Positions 1 through 9,408 of a DNA stretch of 64,000 nt are shown one piece after another. Numbering within the stretch: position 1 is the first letter of the stretch; each line of letters begins with the position of its first letter. The stretch lies in the NCBI RefSeq assembly GCF_016406085.1, contig NZ_JAEHFJ010000003.1, positions 436,288-500,287 on the forward strand, in the 5' to 3' direction. The notes beneath the pieces are model-generated. The model was not told where the DNA came from. It was given only the letters and a program-made list of their open reading frames with translations, and ran no database searches. Source of the DNA: Aureibaculum flavum. GTDB taxonomy: Bacteria > Bacteroidota > Bacteroidia > Flavobacteriales > Flavobacteriaceae. The position numbers and the translations under genes were made by a program.

Positions 1-1
1 A

Positions 2-133
2 TTTTTAATAAAAGATGGTCGTACTGATCATAATTTGTTCCAAGAAGTAATATTAAAAGTGATTAATGGAGAAACTTATTATTGTGATACAGTTTTAAAT
101 GTAATGAGCAATATAAAAATCCGAAATAAGTAA
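2..133 (+). CDS. C-terminal end of a cut-off protein
   Basis: An open frame runs in from the window edge and stops with TAA at 131-133, giving 43 residues that end in -KIRNK. No domain can be recognised in so short a tail. The next gene downstream on the same strand ends in the very similar -KTRNK, and the DNA around the two stop codons is nearly identical (aaaaayccgaaataagtaa). The cut-off gene could therefore be a tandem relative of that thioredoxin-like lipoprotein, but this is only a guess from the tail. The 38-bp gap to the next start fits one transcript. Confidence 0.5.
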   Translation, partial: FLIKDGRTDHNLFQEVILKVINGETYYCDTVLNVMSNIKIRNK

Positions 134-171
134 TTTATTTCAACTTGTTGGAGAATTAAAAAAGAGTAATA

Positions 172-1524
172 ATGTATAGATTTTTAACCCTTTTAGGATG
201 TTTTTGTGTGTTATTTTCATGTAAAATGAGTAAAACTAACGTAAATGATATTTCAATTGAATTAACTAAAACTGATAATGACTCTATAGCTTTTGATAAT
301 TTTTATTCAATAAAAATGGTATCTTCATTATATAATTTTAATCCAAAATTTTACCAATCTCAATTTGAATATAAAAATATACCTAATGTAGATTCACTAT
401 TGATTTCAACGTTAGTTCAAGACTATAATAAATTTAAGTATGACTTATATAAGTTAGGTTTCCTTGATAGCTTGTCTCCCAGAATAGATAGCTTAATTGA
501 AAAGAAGAAACCAGCTTTGAACGTTCAAGCTATTGTAACCTATTTTTCTAACGGTAAACAGACTGTTATTTTTGATGAAAATAATAATAAAGATTTTTCA
601 GATGACCAGGTTTTAACTTTTAATGAAAATTATTATTTAGAGTATAAAGATCAGAGAATCGATACTAATTTACCTGTTCAAAATCTTAATCTAAGATTAG
701 AAATAAACGACAGTATTATTTTTCAAAAACGAAAAGTTATTATTTACCCTAGTGCATATTCTTACTATACGGGTTCTTTAAGCAATGATGAGGTAATAAA
801 TAAATCTAGAATTCATTTTAAATTTAAAGATTATTGGAAAGGTAAGTTTAGTTACCAAGACAAAAAATATGATTTAGCCATACAAGGTTTTCATCCTCGT
901 TATTTAACGTTTCTTATAAAACCAGATTCATTTTCTTTTAGCAAAACGTCTTCAGAGTATAATGCGAATTTCACTTACAAATTAAAAGATACTATACAGC
1001 TGAATAATGATTACTTTGTTTTAGATACTATAAAACAAGATATGTTCGCTTTAAAATTAAAAAAACTTGATTCTTTAAAGGAATTTTTCAGTGATAAAAT
1101 GGGTTATAAACTCAAAGACTATCAGTTGTTAGATTTGAATACTATTCCATTTTCAGTTGATAGTGCTTTAAAAGAAAAAGATTATGTTCTATTAGATTTC
1201 TGGGGAACATGGTGTTTGCCTTGTAAAGCGTTAACTCCGCAATTGAAAAGCCTTTTTGATACGTTTGAAAATTTAAATATAGTAGGCATTGCTACGGATA
1301 GAGATATAGCCTCTGTTAAGGATTATGTAAAGAAAAACGATATTAGCTGGAAGAATACATTCAACGATGCCTCACCTAAGGGAATTAAAAGAGATTTAAG
1401 AATCTCAGCATATCCAACGTTTATATTAATTGATAATAACCGCAATATAGTATATCGGGGTGTTGGTAAGTTAGCCTTAAATGAAATAGAAGAGATAATT
1501 AACAAAAAAACCCGAAATAAGTAA
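172..1524 (+). CDS. TlpA-like thioredoxin-fold lipoprotein
   Basis: A 450-residue exported protein. Residues 1-17 form a lipoprotein signal ending in the lipobox LFSC, so it is probably anchored in a membrane facing the periplasm or surface. The first 320 residues are a lysine- and asparagine-rich region that I do not recognise. The C-terminal 130 residues are a TlpA/ResA-type thioredoxin domain with the redox motif C348-L-P-C351 in the context WGTWCLPC and a cis-proline region (YPTFILID). Family members reduce or exchange disulfides in exported proteins, often during cytochrome maturation or stress responses; the partner is not visible here. The start is chosen because it begins directly at the hydrophobic signal. 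Confidence 0.85.
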   Translation: MYRFLTLLGCFCVLFSCKMSKTNVNDISIELTKTDNDSIAFDNFYSIKMVSSLYNFNPKFYQSQFEYKNIPNVDSLLISTLVQDYNKFKYDLYKLGFLDSLSPRIDSLIEKKKPALNVQAIVTYFSNGKQTVIFDENNNKDFSDDQVLTFNENYYLEYKDQRIDTNLPVQNLNLRLEINDSIIFQKRKVIIYPSAYSYYTGSLSNDEVINKSRIHFKFKDYWKGKFSYQDKKYDLAIQGFHPRYLTFLIKPDSFSFSKTSSEYNANFTYKLKDTIQLNNDYFVLDTIKQDMFALKLKKLDSLKEFFSDKMGYKLKDYQLLDLNTIPFSVDSALKEKDYVLLDFWGTWCLPCKALTPQLKSLFDTFENLNIVGIATDRDIASVKDYVKKNDISWKNTFNDASPKGIKRDLRISAYPTFILIDNNRNIVYRGVGKLALNEIEEIINKKTRNK

Positions 1525-1593
1525 CATTTAGCAAAAGGGAGTAAGCTAAACGGTACTCATTAAGGGTTCATTAGTATCTTCTGTTAAGTTCTT

Positions 1594-3318
1594 TTAAAAA
1601 TCGAATTTATAGGTCAATCCACCAAAAACTTGTAAACCTTGCACATAGTAATTCGTATATTTTTGATAATCGCTACTTAATAAATTATTTACCTTAGCAA
1701 ACGCAGTAAGTTTTTCATTAAATTTATAACCTCCATTAAGGTTTAAATCTACATAATCACCTACGGTAACTCTAGTTGCTGGGTTAATTGGTGTTGAGAT
1801 TTCATCTTTGCGACTACCCACATAAAATATGTTAGCACCAGCAAACCAATTATCATTATTATAATCAGCAAAGGCACTTATTTTTAACGCAGGTAAGTTC
1901 CATGCTTTATCTTCGGTTTTAGTGTCGTATTGATTGAATTCTGCATTACCACCTAATTTTAACTGTTTTGATACATCTATAGTGACTTCTGCAAAACCAC
2001 TAATAGTTTTAATAGTATCATAAACCACTCCAAAAGAATTTCCGGCTTTATAGCCATAATCAACTAAATCAGTTCCTTGGGTTTTAGAAGCATTTAACTT
2101 GTATAAAGGCTTATCACGCTCGTTGCTATATGATGCTTTAAAGTTATATCCAATATTCGAGGCTAATTTTCCTTTTAAACCAAAGAACCCATTATATTGT
2201 TCATCGGTACGTCTCATGGTTAAGGTAGGCGAAATAAAAGGATTCTCATCTGCAAAGCCTTTAAAGGAGTTTTGATGTAAATCTCCAGTTACACCTCCAT
2301 AAAGTGTCAAAACCTCGTCTATAAGCTTGTAAGAGGCTGTAACGTTCGGATAATAATAGCCTTTACTTTCATTACCACTGCCTGTACCTGAACTATATAA
2401 TAATTTTACACCAAGGTTCACGGTAAGGTCATTACGTAAAATTTCTAAACTAGGGTTAAAACCAATATTAAAAAAGGTATATTTTAAATCGTCTGTATCT
2501 TCGTAATTTCTTTCAAATTTACCTCTTAAAAATTCTAAGCGTACATCAGCATTGATATACTCTGATGCAATAGGAAATTCTATTTTTGGTTTTGCTAAAA
2601 AGTGAATTTCTGCACTCCCTTGGTCGTCTGTAAAACGATTAGATTCAACAGTGCCACCTTGAAAAAAGGAATCTTTATAATCCACTTTACCGCCTACATA
2701 AATTTCGGTATATTTTTGTTGTTCATCAATACTTTCAATAGTATTTTCACTAAAAGAAATTAGTTCAGGTAAACCATACCAGTTGTATTTTTGCATTCTT
2801 GCACCCGCATTTACTTGCCAGTCAAAGTCGCGTTCTTCTTGTTTATAAAAAAGATCTAACCGTGTATCAAAATAATTATCATCTAGTTCAATATTATTAA
2901 TACCTCCTTTGGATGAAATAAAGTTAAAAAAGGCTCCAAAGTCATTATAACGATTGCTATTTCCATGAATAAATAACTCTACACCTGGGGTAGAGAAATT
3001 ACCAAATCCTGCAGAAACATAATTGTCATACACTTGTGGACTCGGATTTACCTTTAGCACTTTAGCTTTTCCTTTATTGGGCGTAAATGTAGAAGCTACA
3101 GGAATGGAAAAAATGCTATAACTAATAGGCTTTTTTATATCAATGTCGTTGGTGTCTATTTGAGGTGATGATTTAATTTTGAAAGCATCAGAAACTGTTG
3201 GGGTATATGATTTTACCACATTAATAACTTCCGTACCAATAGTATCTTTACTTCTTACTTGAGCAAAAGTTAAGGTGGTTACCAACAGTATAATCAATGT
3301 TGAAATGTATTTTTTCAT
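1594..3318 (-). CDS. TonB-receptor-like outer-membrane beta-barrel without a clear plug
   Basis: 574 residues from the chosen start (MKKYIS...), which opens directly with a signal peptide ending TLTFAQ; an in-frame start ten codons upstream would spoil that signal. After a short N-terminal stretch the protein is almost entirely alternating aromatic/polar beta-strands and ends in a terminal phenylalanine (KFDF), as outer-membrane barrels do. Its late strands resemble TonB-dependent receptors, but I see neither a carboxypeptidase-like N-terminal domain nor a convincing plug. It lies 70 bp downstream of the giant TPR gene on the same strand, and the pair is probably cotranscribed. A role in outer-membrane transport or assembly together with the TPR partner is inference. 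Confidence 0.7.
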   Translation of the reverse strand: MKKYISTLIILLVTTLTFAQVRSKDTIGTEVINVVKSYTPTVSDAFKIKSSPQIDTNDIDIKKPISYSIFSIPVASTFTPNKGKAKVLKVNPSPQVYDNYVSAGFGNFSTPGVELFIHGNSNRYNDFGAFFNFISSKGGINNIELDDNYFDTRLDLFYKQEERDFDWQVNAGARMQKYNWYGLPELISFSENTIESIDEQQKYTEIYVGGKVDYKDSFFQGGTVESNRFTDDQGSAEIHFLAKPKIEFPIASEYINADVRLEFLRGKFERNYEDTDDLKYTFFNIGFNPSLEILRNDLTVNLGVKLLYSSGTGSGNESKGYYYPNVTASYKLIDEVLTLYGGVTGDLHQNSFKGFADENPFISPTLTMRRTDEQYNGFFGLKGKLASNIGYNFKASYSNERDKPLYKLNASKTQGTDLVDYGYKAGNSFGVVYDTIKTISGFAEVTIDVSKQLKLGGNAEFNQYDTKTEDKAWNLPALKISAFADYNNDNWFAGANIFYVGSRKDEISTPINPATRVTVGDYVDLNLNGGYKFNEKLTAFAKVNNLLSSDYQKYTNYYVQGLQVFGGLTYKFDF

Positions 3319-3388
3319 GTTGTAATTAAATTTGAAATTTATATTCAAGATTTAAAATTGTTTTTGTACTTAATTTATTGATCCTATT

Positions 3389-6300
3389 CTAATTATCAGG
3401 ATTGACAGATTCGTTAGTTTCAGCTTCTTTCTTCTTAATTTTTGAAAGTTCTGATTTGGCTTCATCGGTTACATCTTTATAATCTGAAAAGTTTTTAATC
3501 ACACTTTCTAAAATATAAGTAGCTTGATAAGCATCTTGTAATTCGTAAAAGTTTTTTGCCATTACAATAAGTCCTTTGGCTCCATAATATTTATAAGCAG
3601 AATAATCAGCCACTAATGTTTGCACTGTGGTATTTGACACTTTGTAATTACCCTCTTGATGTTTAAAATAAGCATCGTAATAAATAGACTCGGCTTTTAA
3701 TTCGCCTGTAGCAATTTTACCAACTTCGATATATGCTTCTTCAGCCTTACGTTCATCACCAGTTTTAATAGCAGAACGAGCAATAATTACTTTAGCATCA
3801 GATTTTACTCTATTTTCTAATTTTGGTCTTAATAAAACTTTTTCAGCATAGGCTACAGCAGCATCGTAATTTTCTTGTTCGTAATATCCTTTCATCAAAT
3901 TACTTTGAGCAAAAGTGATGTTTTGAGGAAAATCAGCTTGTTCTTCCAAACGTTTTAAAATGGGCATTGCCTTCGTCCAATTATTAGCTTCTAAATAAGC
4001 TTGAGATAACCTTGATAAAGCTTGTTCAGTAAACTCATTACGTTCTTGATCTGTTACATAATTATAATAGGGTATAGAGGCTGTTTGTTGTTTTTCATTA
4101 AATAGAGCCTCTGCTAGATAGAAATTCGCGTTTAAAGCGTGCCCGCCACTTGGAAATTCTTTCAGATAACTTTTAAATGCTGAAATTGCTTTTTTACGAT
4201 TGTTTAAGAGGTATTGTTTTTCAGCCGATTCGTACATGTCATTATCCAAATCAGAATCTGTTACAGTTACAAAGTCAAGGTCTTTTACCCACGCAGCATA
4301 TTCGTCAACACGACCTAAATCTACATAGATTTGTCGTGCATTTGCAACAGCCTGTTTGGCTTCACCGGTATCAGGAAATTCTTTGACTACACGTCTATAT
4401 TTATCTAAAGCTTCATTATCTCTTTCAATATTATAATAGATTAACCCTTGTTTTAATAAGGCTTTTGGCACATAAGAACTTCTTTTATATTCACTTAAAA
4501 GACTGTTATAAGAAGCTAAGGCAGATTCATTATCATCAGCAACAACATAAGAATTACCCAATTCATAATACACATCATCACGAAGGGTAGATTTAGGATA
4601 CGCTTTTAAAAAGGCATTAAAATCAGCAATTTTAGCATTGTTTTTACGGATAAATCCATAACTCATCGCTCTTTGAAAATGAGCATAATCCCTATCTATA
4701 CCTTTTTTGTTGATAACATTGTTATATGCTGTTATGGCTTTATTATAATTACTAGAAACATAAAATGCATCACCTAAGCGTAAGTAGGCATCGTTAAGTT
4801 TGTTTTCGTCGTCCGGATTGGTGTCAATAAACGACTGAAACTCATCACCAGCACGATTATAATCTTTTAATTTAAAGTAAGAATAGGCAATGTTGTAATC
4901 AATAAATTCATTCTCTGGAAGGCCAGAAGCGTTCATTTTTTGAAATTTTTGAAAACCAGCTAATGCGTCTTTAAAGTTATTTGATAAATAATTAGTCTCT
5001 GCTTTCCAGAAAATGGCTTTTGCTGTAGTTGAGGTGTTTCTAGGACTATCAATAGCAAGGTCAAAATAAGTCAATGCATCATCATAATCTCCATCATTAA
5101 ATAATTGAATTCCTCTGTATAAAGCTACTTTTTGATATAAATCTTTATGATGTGCCTCGTTTTTACCCTTTAATGCAACTAAAGCACCAGCATAATCTTT
5201 AGAAGAAATATAAGCACTAATTAGTAATTCACCAATTTCATCTTTGGCGGTAGATTTTGGATACAGGTCTAAATATTCTTGCAACACATCAGGTACACTC
5301 TTATAAGGATTACCTATTTCATAACTCAGTTTAGCATAGTTTAACCAAGCATCTTTTTTAATATCCTCATTGAATTCCATTTGCGAGGCATTTCTAAAAG
5401 CATTTAGAGCTTCAGTTTTAAGATCCGTTTTCAAATAACACTCTGCTAAATGGTAATACGCATTTTGTGATACAGAATTTTCTCCACCAATAATTTTATT
5501 AAAATTAGCGATTGCATTTTCATAATCGTTTTGTTTGTAATAGGCATAACCTAATAAATAATAATCTGTATTATTCCATTTACGACGTTTCCCTTTGTAA
5601 TTTTTTAGATGCGGTATGGCTTCAGCATATTTATTAAGGTTAAAATAACTTTCACCAATAATTTTTGAAATTTCTGATCGCTCGTTTACATCCGCTTTTT
5701 TAAGAAATGGTTCTGCAACATCAATAGCTTCTTGAAACTGTCCTGTTTTAAATTTGATATTTGCCATGTAGTATGGTACATCATCACCTAATTCTTTGTC
5801 ATTAGCAACTTCGCCTAAATAACGATCAGCGTTGTCATAATCATCATCTTGATAAGCGATAAATCCGTAGTAATATTTCGCTTGAGAGCCATATTCTTGA
5901 GAAGTCAATAATTTTTGAAAAATACCTTTGGCTTGTTCATAGCTTTTCACTGCAAATAGACCATAAGCATATTTAAAATTAAAATCTTCTTCTTGCTTTA
6001 TAGATAGGTTACGCGTTTCTACACGTTTGTACCATTTTAGGGCATAAGGATAGTTGGCATTTTTAAAATAATAATCGCCAACCTCTAAAAATGCCGTATT
6101 TTGTTTGGTACTTGTAGGAAAACGTTCAACAAATTTTAGCATCATTTTGTCGCCATCGCGTTCGCCAATTTGAATGGCACTGAATGCTTCATAATAAGCA
6201 CAATTGGCTTTATACTCAGAAATATCGTCAAAATCAGATTTTAAAGAATTAAATTGGTGCTTGGCAGCAACAAAATCTCTGTTGTTATATAAGTCAACAG

Positions 6301-6412
6301 CATGATTGTAGGCCGTTAAATTGTGCGTATAAATTTCTGTTTTTTGAGCAAAGCTAGAAGCTGAGCAAATAAAAACTATGGTGGCGAGAAGCCAATTTTG
6401 GCAATGCTTCAT
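3389..6412 (-). CDS. Giant periplasmic tetratricopeptide-repeat protein
   Basis: 1007 residues from the preferred start (MKHCQNWLL...), which begins with a signal peptide ending SSFAQ; a longer in-frame start 22 codons upstream adds a hydrophobic segment that does not fit an export signal. The mature protein is TPR-like helical hairpins from end to end, with recurring motifs of the type AxxxYNxxI, YxLGxxYxxxxxYxxAIxxF and A-x-Y-x-L-A-E. No catalytic domain is seen. TPR proteins of this size act as assembly scaffolds in the periplasm. The outer-membrane barrel gene follows in the same direction, so the two probably form an envelope complex. Confidence 0.8.
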   Translation of the reverse strand: MKHCQNWLLATIVFICSASSFAQKTEIYTHNLTAYNHAVDLYNNRDFVAAKHQFNSLKSDFDDISEYKANCAYYEAFSAIQIGERDGDKMMLKFVERFPTSTKQNTAFLEVGDYYFKNANYPYALKWYKRVETRNLSIKQEEDFNFKYAYGLFAVKSYEQAKGIFQKLLTSQEYGSQAKYYYGFIAYQDDDYDNADRYLGEVANDKELGDDVPYYMANIKFKTGQFQEAIDVAEPFLKKADVNERSEISKIIGESYFNLNKYAEAIPHLKNYKGKRRKWNNTDYYLLGYAYYKQNDYENAIANFNKIIGGENSVSQNAYYHLAECYLKTDLKTEALNAFRNASQMEFNEDIKKDAWLNYAKLSYEIGNPYKSVPDVLQEYLDLYPKSTAKDEIGELLISAYISSKDYAGALVALKGKNEAHHKDLYQKVALYRGIQLFNDGDYDDALTYFDLAIDSPRNTSTTAKAIFWKAETNYLSNNFKDALAGFQKFQKMNASGLPENEFIDYNIAYSYFKLKDYNRAGDEFQSFIDTNPDDENKLNDAYLRLGDAFYVSSNYNKAITAYNNVINKKGIDRDYAHFQRAMSYGFIRKNNAKIADFNAFLKAYPKSTLRDDVYYELGNSYVVADDNESALASYNSLLSEYKRSSYVPKALLKQGLIYYNIERDNEALDKYRRVVKEFPDTGEAKQAVANARQIYVDLGRVDEYAAWVKDLDFVTVTDSDLDNDMYESAEKQYLLNNRKKAISAFKSYLKEFPSGGHALNANFYLAEALFNEKQQTASIPYYNYVTDQERNEFTEQALSRLSQAYLEANNWTKAMPILKRLEEQADFPQNITFAQSNLMKGYYEQENYDAAVAYAEKVLLRPKLENRVKSDAKVIIARSAIKTGDERKAEEAYIEVGKIATGELKAESIYYDAYFKHQEGNYKVSNTTVQTLVADYSAYKYYGAKGLIVMAKNFYELQDAYQATYILESVIKNFSDYKDVTDEAKSELSKIKKKEAETNESVNPDN

Positions 6413-6702
6413 TGTGGTGAATTGTTTAAAAAATAATTCGTAATAAATATCAAAAATAACACACTCTAAGTTAAACAACGTGCAAATTATTCTAAATTGT
6501 ATAATTGTTAATTAATATAACATTTTGTTAACTAAATGTGTTAAAATTCATTATCAAATGGCAAAAATTGAGCCAAAATGATCTAAGTTAAATCATAAAT
6601 ATATTTTCTAATCGTTATTTTAGGGACTTTGGTAAAATCACTTCACACCTTAAACATTCAATTTTATTCCCTAAATTTGTCAAGCAAAATAATTACAAAT
6701 CC

Positions 6703-7380
6703 ATGTCCGAGCAAAAACCGGTATTACATTTAAAGAATGCCTTTATTTTTCAACAAGAAAATTTAATATTATCTGATATTAGTTTAGATATTTATAGAGG
6801 TGATTTTATGTATTTAATTGGAAAAACGGGGAGTGGTAAAAGTAGTTTGATGAAAACCTTATATGGCGACTTACCCTTAACACAAGGTGAGGGAGATATT
6901 GTAGATTTTGATTTGATAAAATTAAAAGAAAAGGAGATACCTTTCCTTAGAAGAAAATTGGGTGTTGTATTTCAAGATTTTAGGCTACTTAATGATAGAA
7001 ATGTACATGATAATTTACTTTTTGTATTGAAAGCTACGGGTTGGAAAGATTCTTCTAAATGCAAATCTAAAATTGATGAGGTTTTAGAAAAAGTAGGGAT
7101 GAGAACCAAAGGGTTTAAAATGCCTTTTCAACTTTCTGGTGGTGAGCAACAACGTGTGGCAATTGCTAGAGCGTTATTAAATGATCCTGAATTGATTTTA
7201 GCTGATGAGCCGACGGGTAATTTAGATCCGAAAACCTCTTTGGAGGTAATGAGCGTTCTGGAGGAAATTAATAAAGAAGGTAAAACCATATTGATGGCTA
7301 CACATGATTATGCTTTAATTTTAAAATATCCTCATAAAACCATTAAATGTGATGGTGAAAAGGTTTTTGAAGTGGTTTAG
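6703..7380 (+). CDS. ftsE: FtsE-type ABC transporter ATP-binding protein
   Basis: A 225-residue ABC ATPase with Walker [10 protein letters not shown] (residues about 39-47), Q-loop FQDFRLL, signature [15 protein letters not shown] and Walker [11 protein letters not shown] followed by the H-loop histidine in ATHD. Length and sequence fit FtsE, the ATPase that with FtsX drives peptidoglycan hydrolase activation at the division septum. No ftsX lies beside it; solitary ftsE genes are common in Bacteroidetes. A TAnnTTTG -7 box lies at 6672-6679, 24 bp before the start. The stop codon overlaps the end of the convergent glycosyltransferase gene by four bases. Assignment as FtsE rather than another LolD/FtsE-type ATPase rests on overall resemblance. 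Confidence 0.8.
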   Translation: MSEQKPVLHLKNAFIFQQENLILSDISLDIYRGDFMYLIGKTGSGKSSLMKTLYGDLPLTQGEGDIVDFDLIKLKEKEIPFLRRKLGVVFQDFRLLNDRNVHDNLLFVLKATGWKDSSKCKSKIDEVLEKVGMRTKGFKMPFQLSGGEQQRVAIARALLNDPELILADEPTGNLDPKTSLEVMSVLEEINKEGKTILMATHDYALILKYPHKTIKCDGEKVFEVV

Positions 7381-8501
7381 GAAATTAAATCAATTATTTT
7401 TTGAGCATTTTCCTTGTTGTTAAATCCTTTTAAATGATTTGATTTCTTCCGTTTTTCGAACTCTTTTATTGAAAAACGCTCACCCATCAATTGATTCGTT
7501 TTTTCTATAAATTGTTGCTTTGTATTGGCAATTTCACATAAGTCTTTAAGTCCTGTACCTTCTACCATATCACTATTTACTAAACAAAATCTACCATTAT
7601 AAAGTGCGTTGATTAATTTTAGTTTAATACCTGTTTTTTGAAAGGTTGGTAGTACATTAATATGAGCCTTTTCTAATAAGAGATCGAGGTGGCCTCCATC
7701 TTTAATAACAACAAATTTCATGTTGCTATGTAAGTCAATTTTTTTAGAAATATCCTTGTTGATAAAACTGCTTGCAAAGATTATAGGATAATTAATTTCT
7801 TTAAAAGCCGCTATTAAAAAAAGTGCAGATTTTATGTTATCGGCTATTCTTAAGTCACCATAATACAATATATAATCACCTTTCTCTGATAAGTGTTTTA
7901 TAGTATTATTCTTATGAAATGCAGGAATGTAGACAGCTTTGTTAACGTATTTTTTTTGAAAATATTCATGTTCTAAAGGAGAAATCGTTAAAACTGAATT
8001 TGTTTTATTTACTATTTTTTCAAAGTATAAAAATTTTATAGCTTCAAGTTTAAAGATAATCTTTTTAAAAATGTTTTTCTCACTTTTTGCTAATCCATTT
8101 AAATACTCATGCTCTATATTATGAGCTCTTACAAGTATTATTCTATTTGCAAAAGTATTTTTTAGTAATGGAACAGTAGTATGTAAACCTTCAAATAATA
8201 TGGGAGTATTACTATTTTTCAAATTTTTAAGCAGTACATTATTGTATCTAGATTTCGCTCTGAATGGGACTGTTGAAAAAACGCTACTTAAAATAGTATT
8301 ACGTTTATAATAATAGATATGTTTACAATACTTTTTTAAATTTTCAGGCCTACCTCTACCAAACTCAAATACGTGTAAATAAATATCAACGTTTAATTCG
8401 CTTAATGCCTTTATTTTGTAGAAAACATCTATTACGCCACCGTAATTTGGGGGGAAAGGAACATCAAAGGAAACTATATGTAAGGATTGCTTCATTAGCA
8501 C
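7377..8501 (-). CDS. Glycosyltransferase, GT4-like
   Basis: 374 residues. The N-terminus LHIVSFDVPFPPNYGGVIDV is the usual opening of a GT-B glycosyltransferase of family 4, with the glycine-rich loop that contacts the nucleotide sugar and acceptor. The C-terminal half shows the second Rossmann fold (YILYYGDLR, INVLPTFQKTGIKLKLINALYNGRFCLVN), the region that normally binds the nucleotide-sugar donor. A start two codons later is equally possible. It converges with ftsE and is divergent from the oxygenase gene. Together with the second glycosyltransferase at 9409-10521 it may take part in making a surface glycan, but the sugar and acceptor cannot be read from sequence. Confidence 0.75.
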   Translation of the reverse strand: MLMKQSLHIVSFDVPFPPNYGGVIDVFYKIKALSELNVDIYLHVFEFGRGRPENLKKYCKHIYYYKRNTILSSVFSTVPFRAKSRYNNVLLKNLKNSNTPILFEGLHTTVPLLKNTFANRIILVRAHNIEHEYLNGLAKSEKNIFKKIIFKLEAIKFLYFEKIVNKTNSVLTISPLEHEYFQKKYVNKAVYIPAFHKNNTIKHLSEKGDYILYYGDLRIADNIKSALFLIAAFKEINYPIIFASSFINKDISKKIDLHSNMKFVVIKDGGHLDLLLEKAHINVLPTFQKTGIKLKLINALYNGRFCLVNSDMVEGTGLKDLCEIANTKQQFIEKTNQLMGERFSIKEFEKRKKSNHLKGFNNKENAQKIIDLIS

Positions 8502-8586
8502 GTATTCATAAAAGTAAATAACCTTACGAAGGTATTGTTTTTAATATATTTTCAATACCTTTAAATTATAATTAATTTATCTTTTT

Positions 8587-9405
8587 GTGGAATATAGAAG
8601 AGAGACAATCGCAACACTATTATTAAATAGACTTACAGAACAAAAAGTAGATTTAAAAAGGCAGTTTATTGATTCTAAGCCATTAATTGGTCACTTTATT
8701 CTCGATAACCTTTTACCTAATGCCCTCACAAATGAGATTTATGAAAAATTTCCATCTACGAAAGAGGTAAAACAAAAAAAGAATATAAGAGAATCTAAAT
8801 ATATAGCGTATCAAATGAACGCCTACGATGCATTGCTGGAAGAAACTATTTATGCTTTTCAAGACAAAAGAGTAGTAAATATAATTAAAGAAATATGTGA
8901 TTTAGATTCTGTATTACCAGACGAGAATCTATATGCAGGTGGGCTTTCGATGATGGGTAAAGAGAATTTTTTAAACCCTCACTTGGACAATTCTCATGAT
9001 GCAGATTTAAAAAATTGGAGAGTATTAAATTTATTATTTTATGTTACTCCAGATTGGAAAAAATCATCAGGAGGTAGTTTAGAGTTATGGCCAAAAGGAT
9101 TAAAGGCACCTTCAATTGAGATAACGAGTAAATTTAATAGGCTTGTGGTTATGTCTACGCATAATAACTCATGGCATTCTGTAAATAAGGTTACGACAGA
9201 GGGGGTTCGGTGTTGTGTTTCAAATTATTATTTTTCTGAGAATCCAATTCATAATTCTGATAAGTTTCATATAACTACGTTTAGAGGGAGGTCAAATCAG
9301 AAATTGATAGATGTTTTATTAAGATTAGATAATCAATTAAGAAAAGGGGTTCGTAAAATTTTTAAAAAAGGAATTAGAGAGAACCCTCATAAATATAAAA
9401 AGTAA
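8587..9405 (+). CDS. 2OG-Fe(II) oxygenase family protein
   Basis: 272 residues with a GTG start, chosen because it is the first start after the divergent promoter region and keeps the conserved N-terminus. The double-stranded beta-helix core carries the iron-binding triad H132-x-D134 (in HLDNSHD) and distal H197 (in SWHSVNKV), and R208 (in GVRCC) is placed to hold 2-oxoglutarate. This matches prolyl-4-hydroxylase-like oxygenases that hydroxylate proteins, lipids or sugars. The C-terminus is strongly basic. It sits between two glycosyltransferase genes, so hydroxylation of a glycan, its lipid carrier or a glycosylated protein is a reasonable inference, though the substrate is unknown. Confidence 0.75.
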   Translation: MEYRRETIATLLLNRLTEQKVDLKRQFIDSKPLIGHFILDNLLPNALTNEIYEKFPSTKEVKQKKNIRESKYIAYQMNAYDALLEETIYAFQDKRVVNIIKEICDLDSVLPDENLYAGGLSMMGKENFLNPHLDNSHDADLKNWRVLNLLFYVTPDWKKSSGGSLELWPKGLKAPSIEITSKFNRLVVMSTHNNSWHSVNKVTTEGVRCCVSNYYFSENPIHNSDKFHITTFRGRSNQKLIDVLLRLDNQLRKGVRKIFKKGIRENPHKYKK

Positions 9406-9408
9406 TCT

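Noticed and set aside
4177-4386. Plus-strand open frames inside the TPR gene and similar opposite-strand frames elsewhere (for example 10097-10330, 14605-14823, 25158-25406)
   Set aside because: They mirror strong minus- or plus-strand genes, have no recognisable protein features, and disappear when the main gene is accepted.
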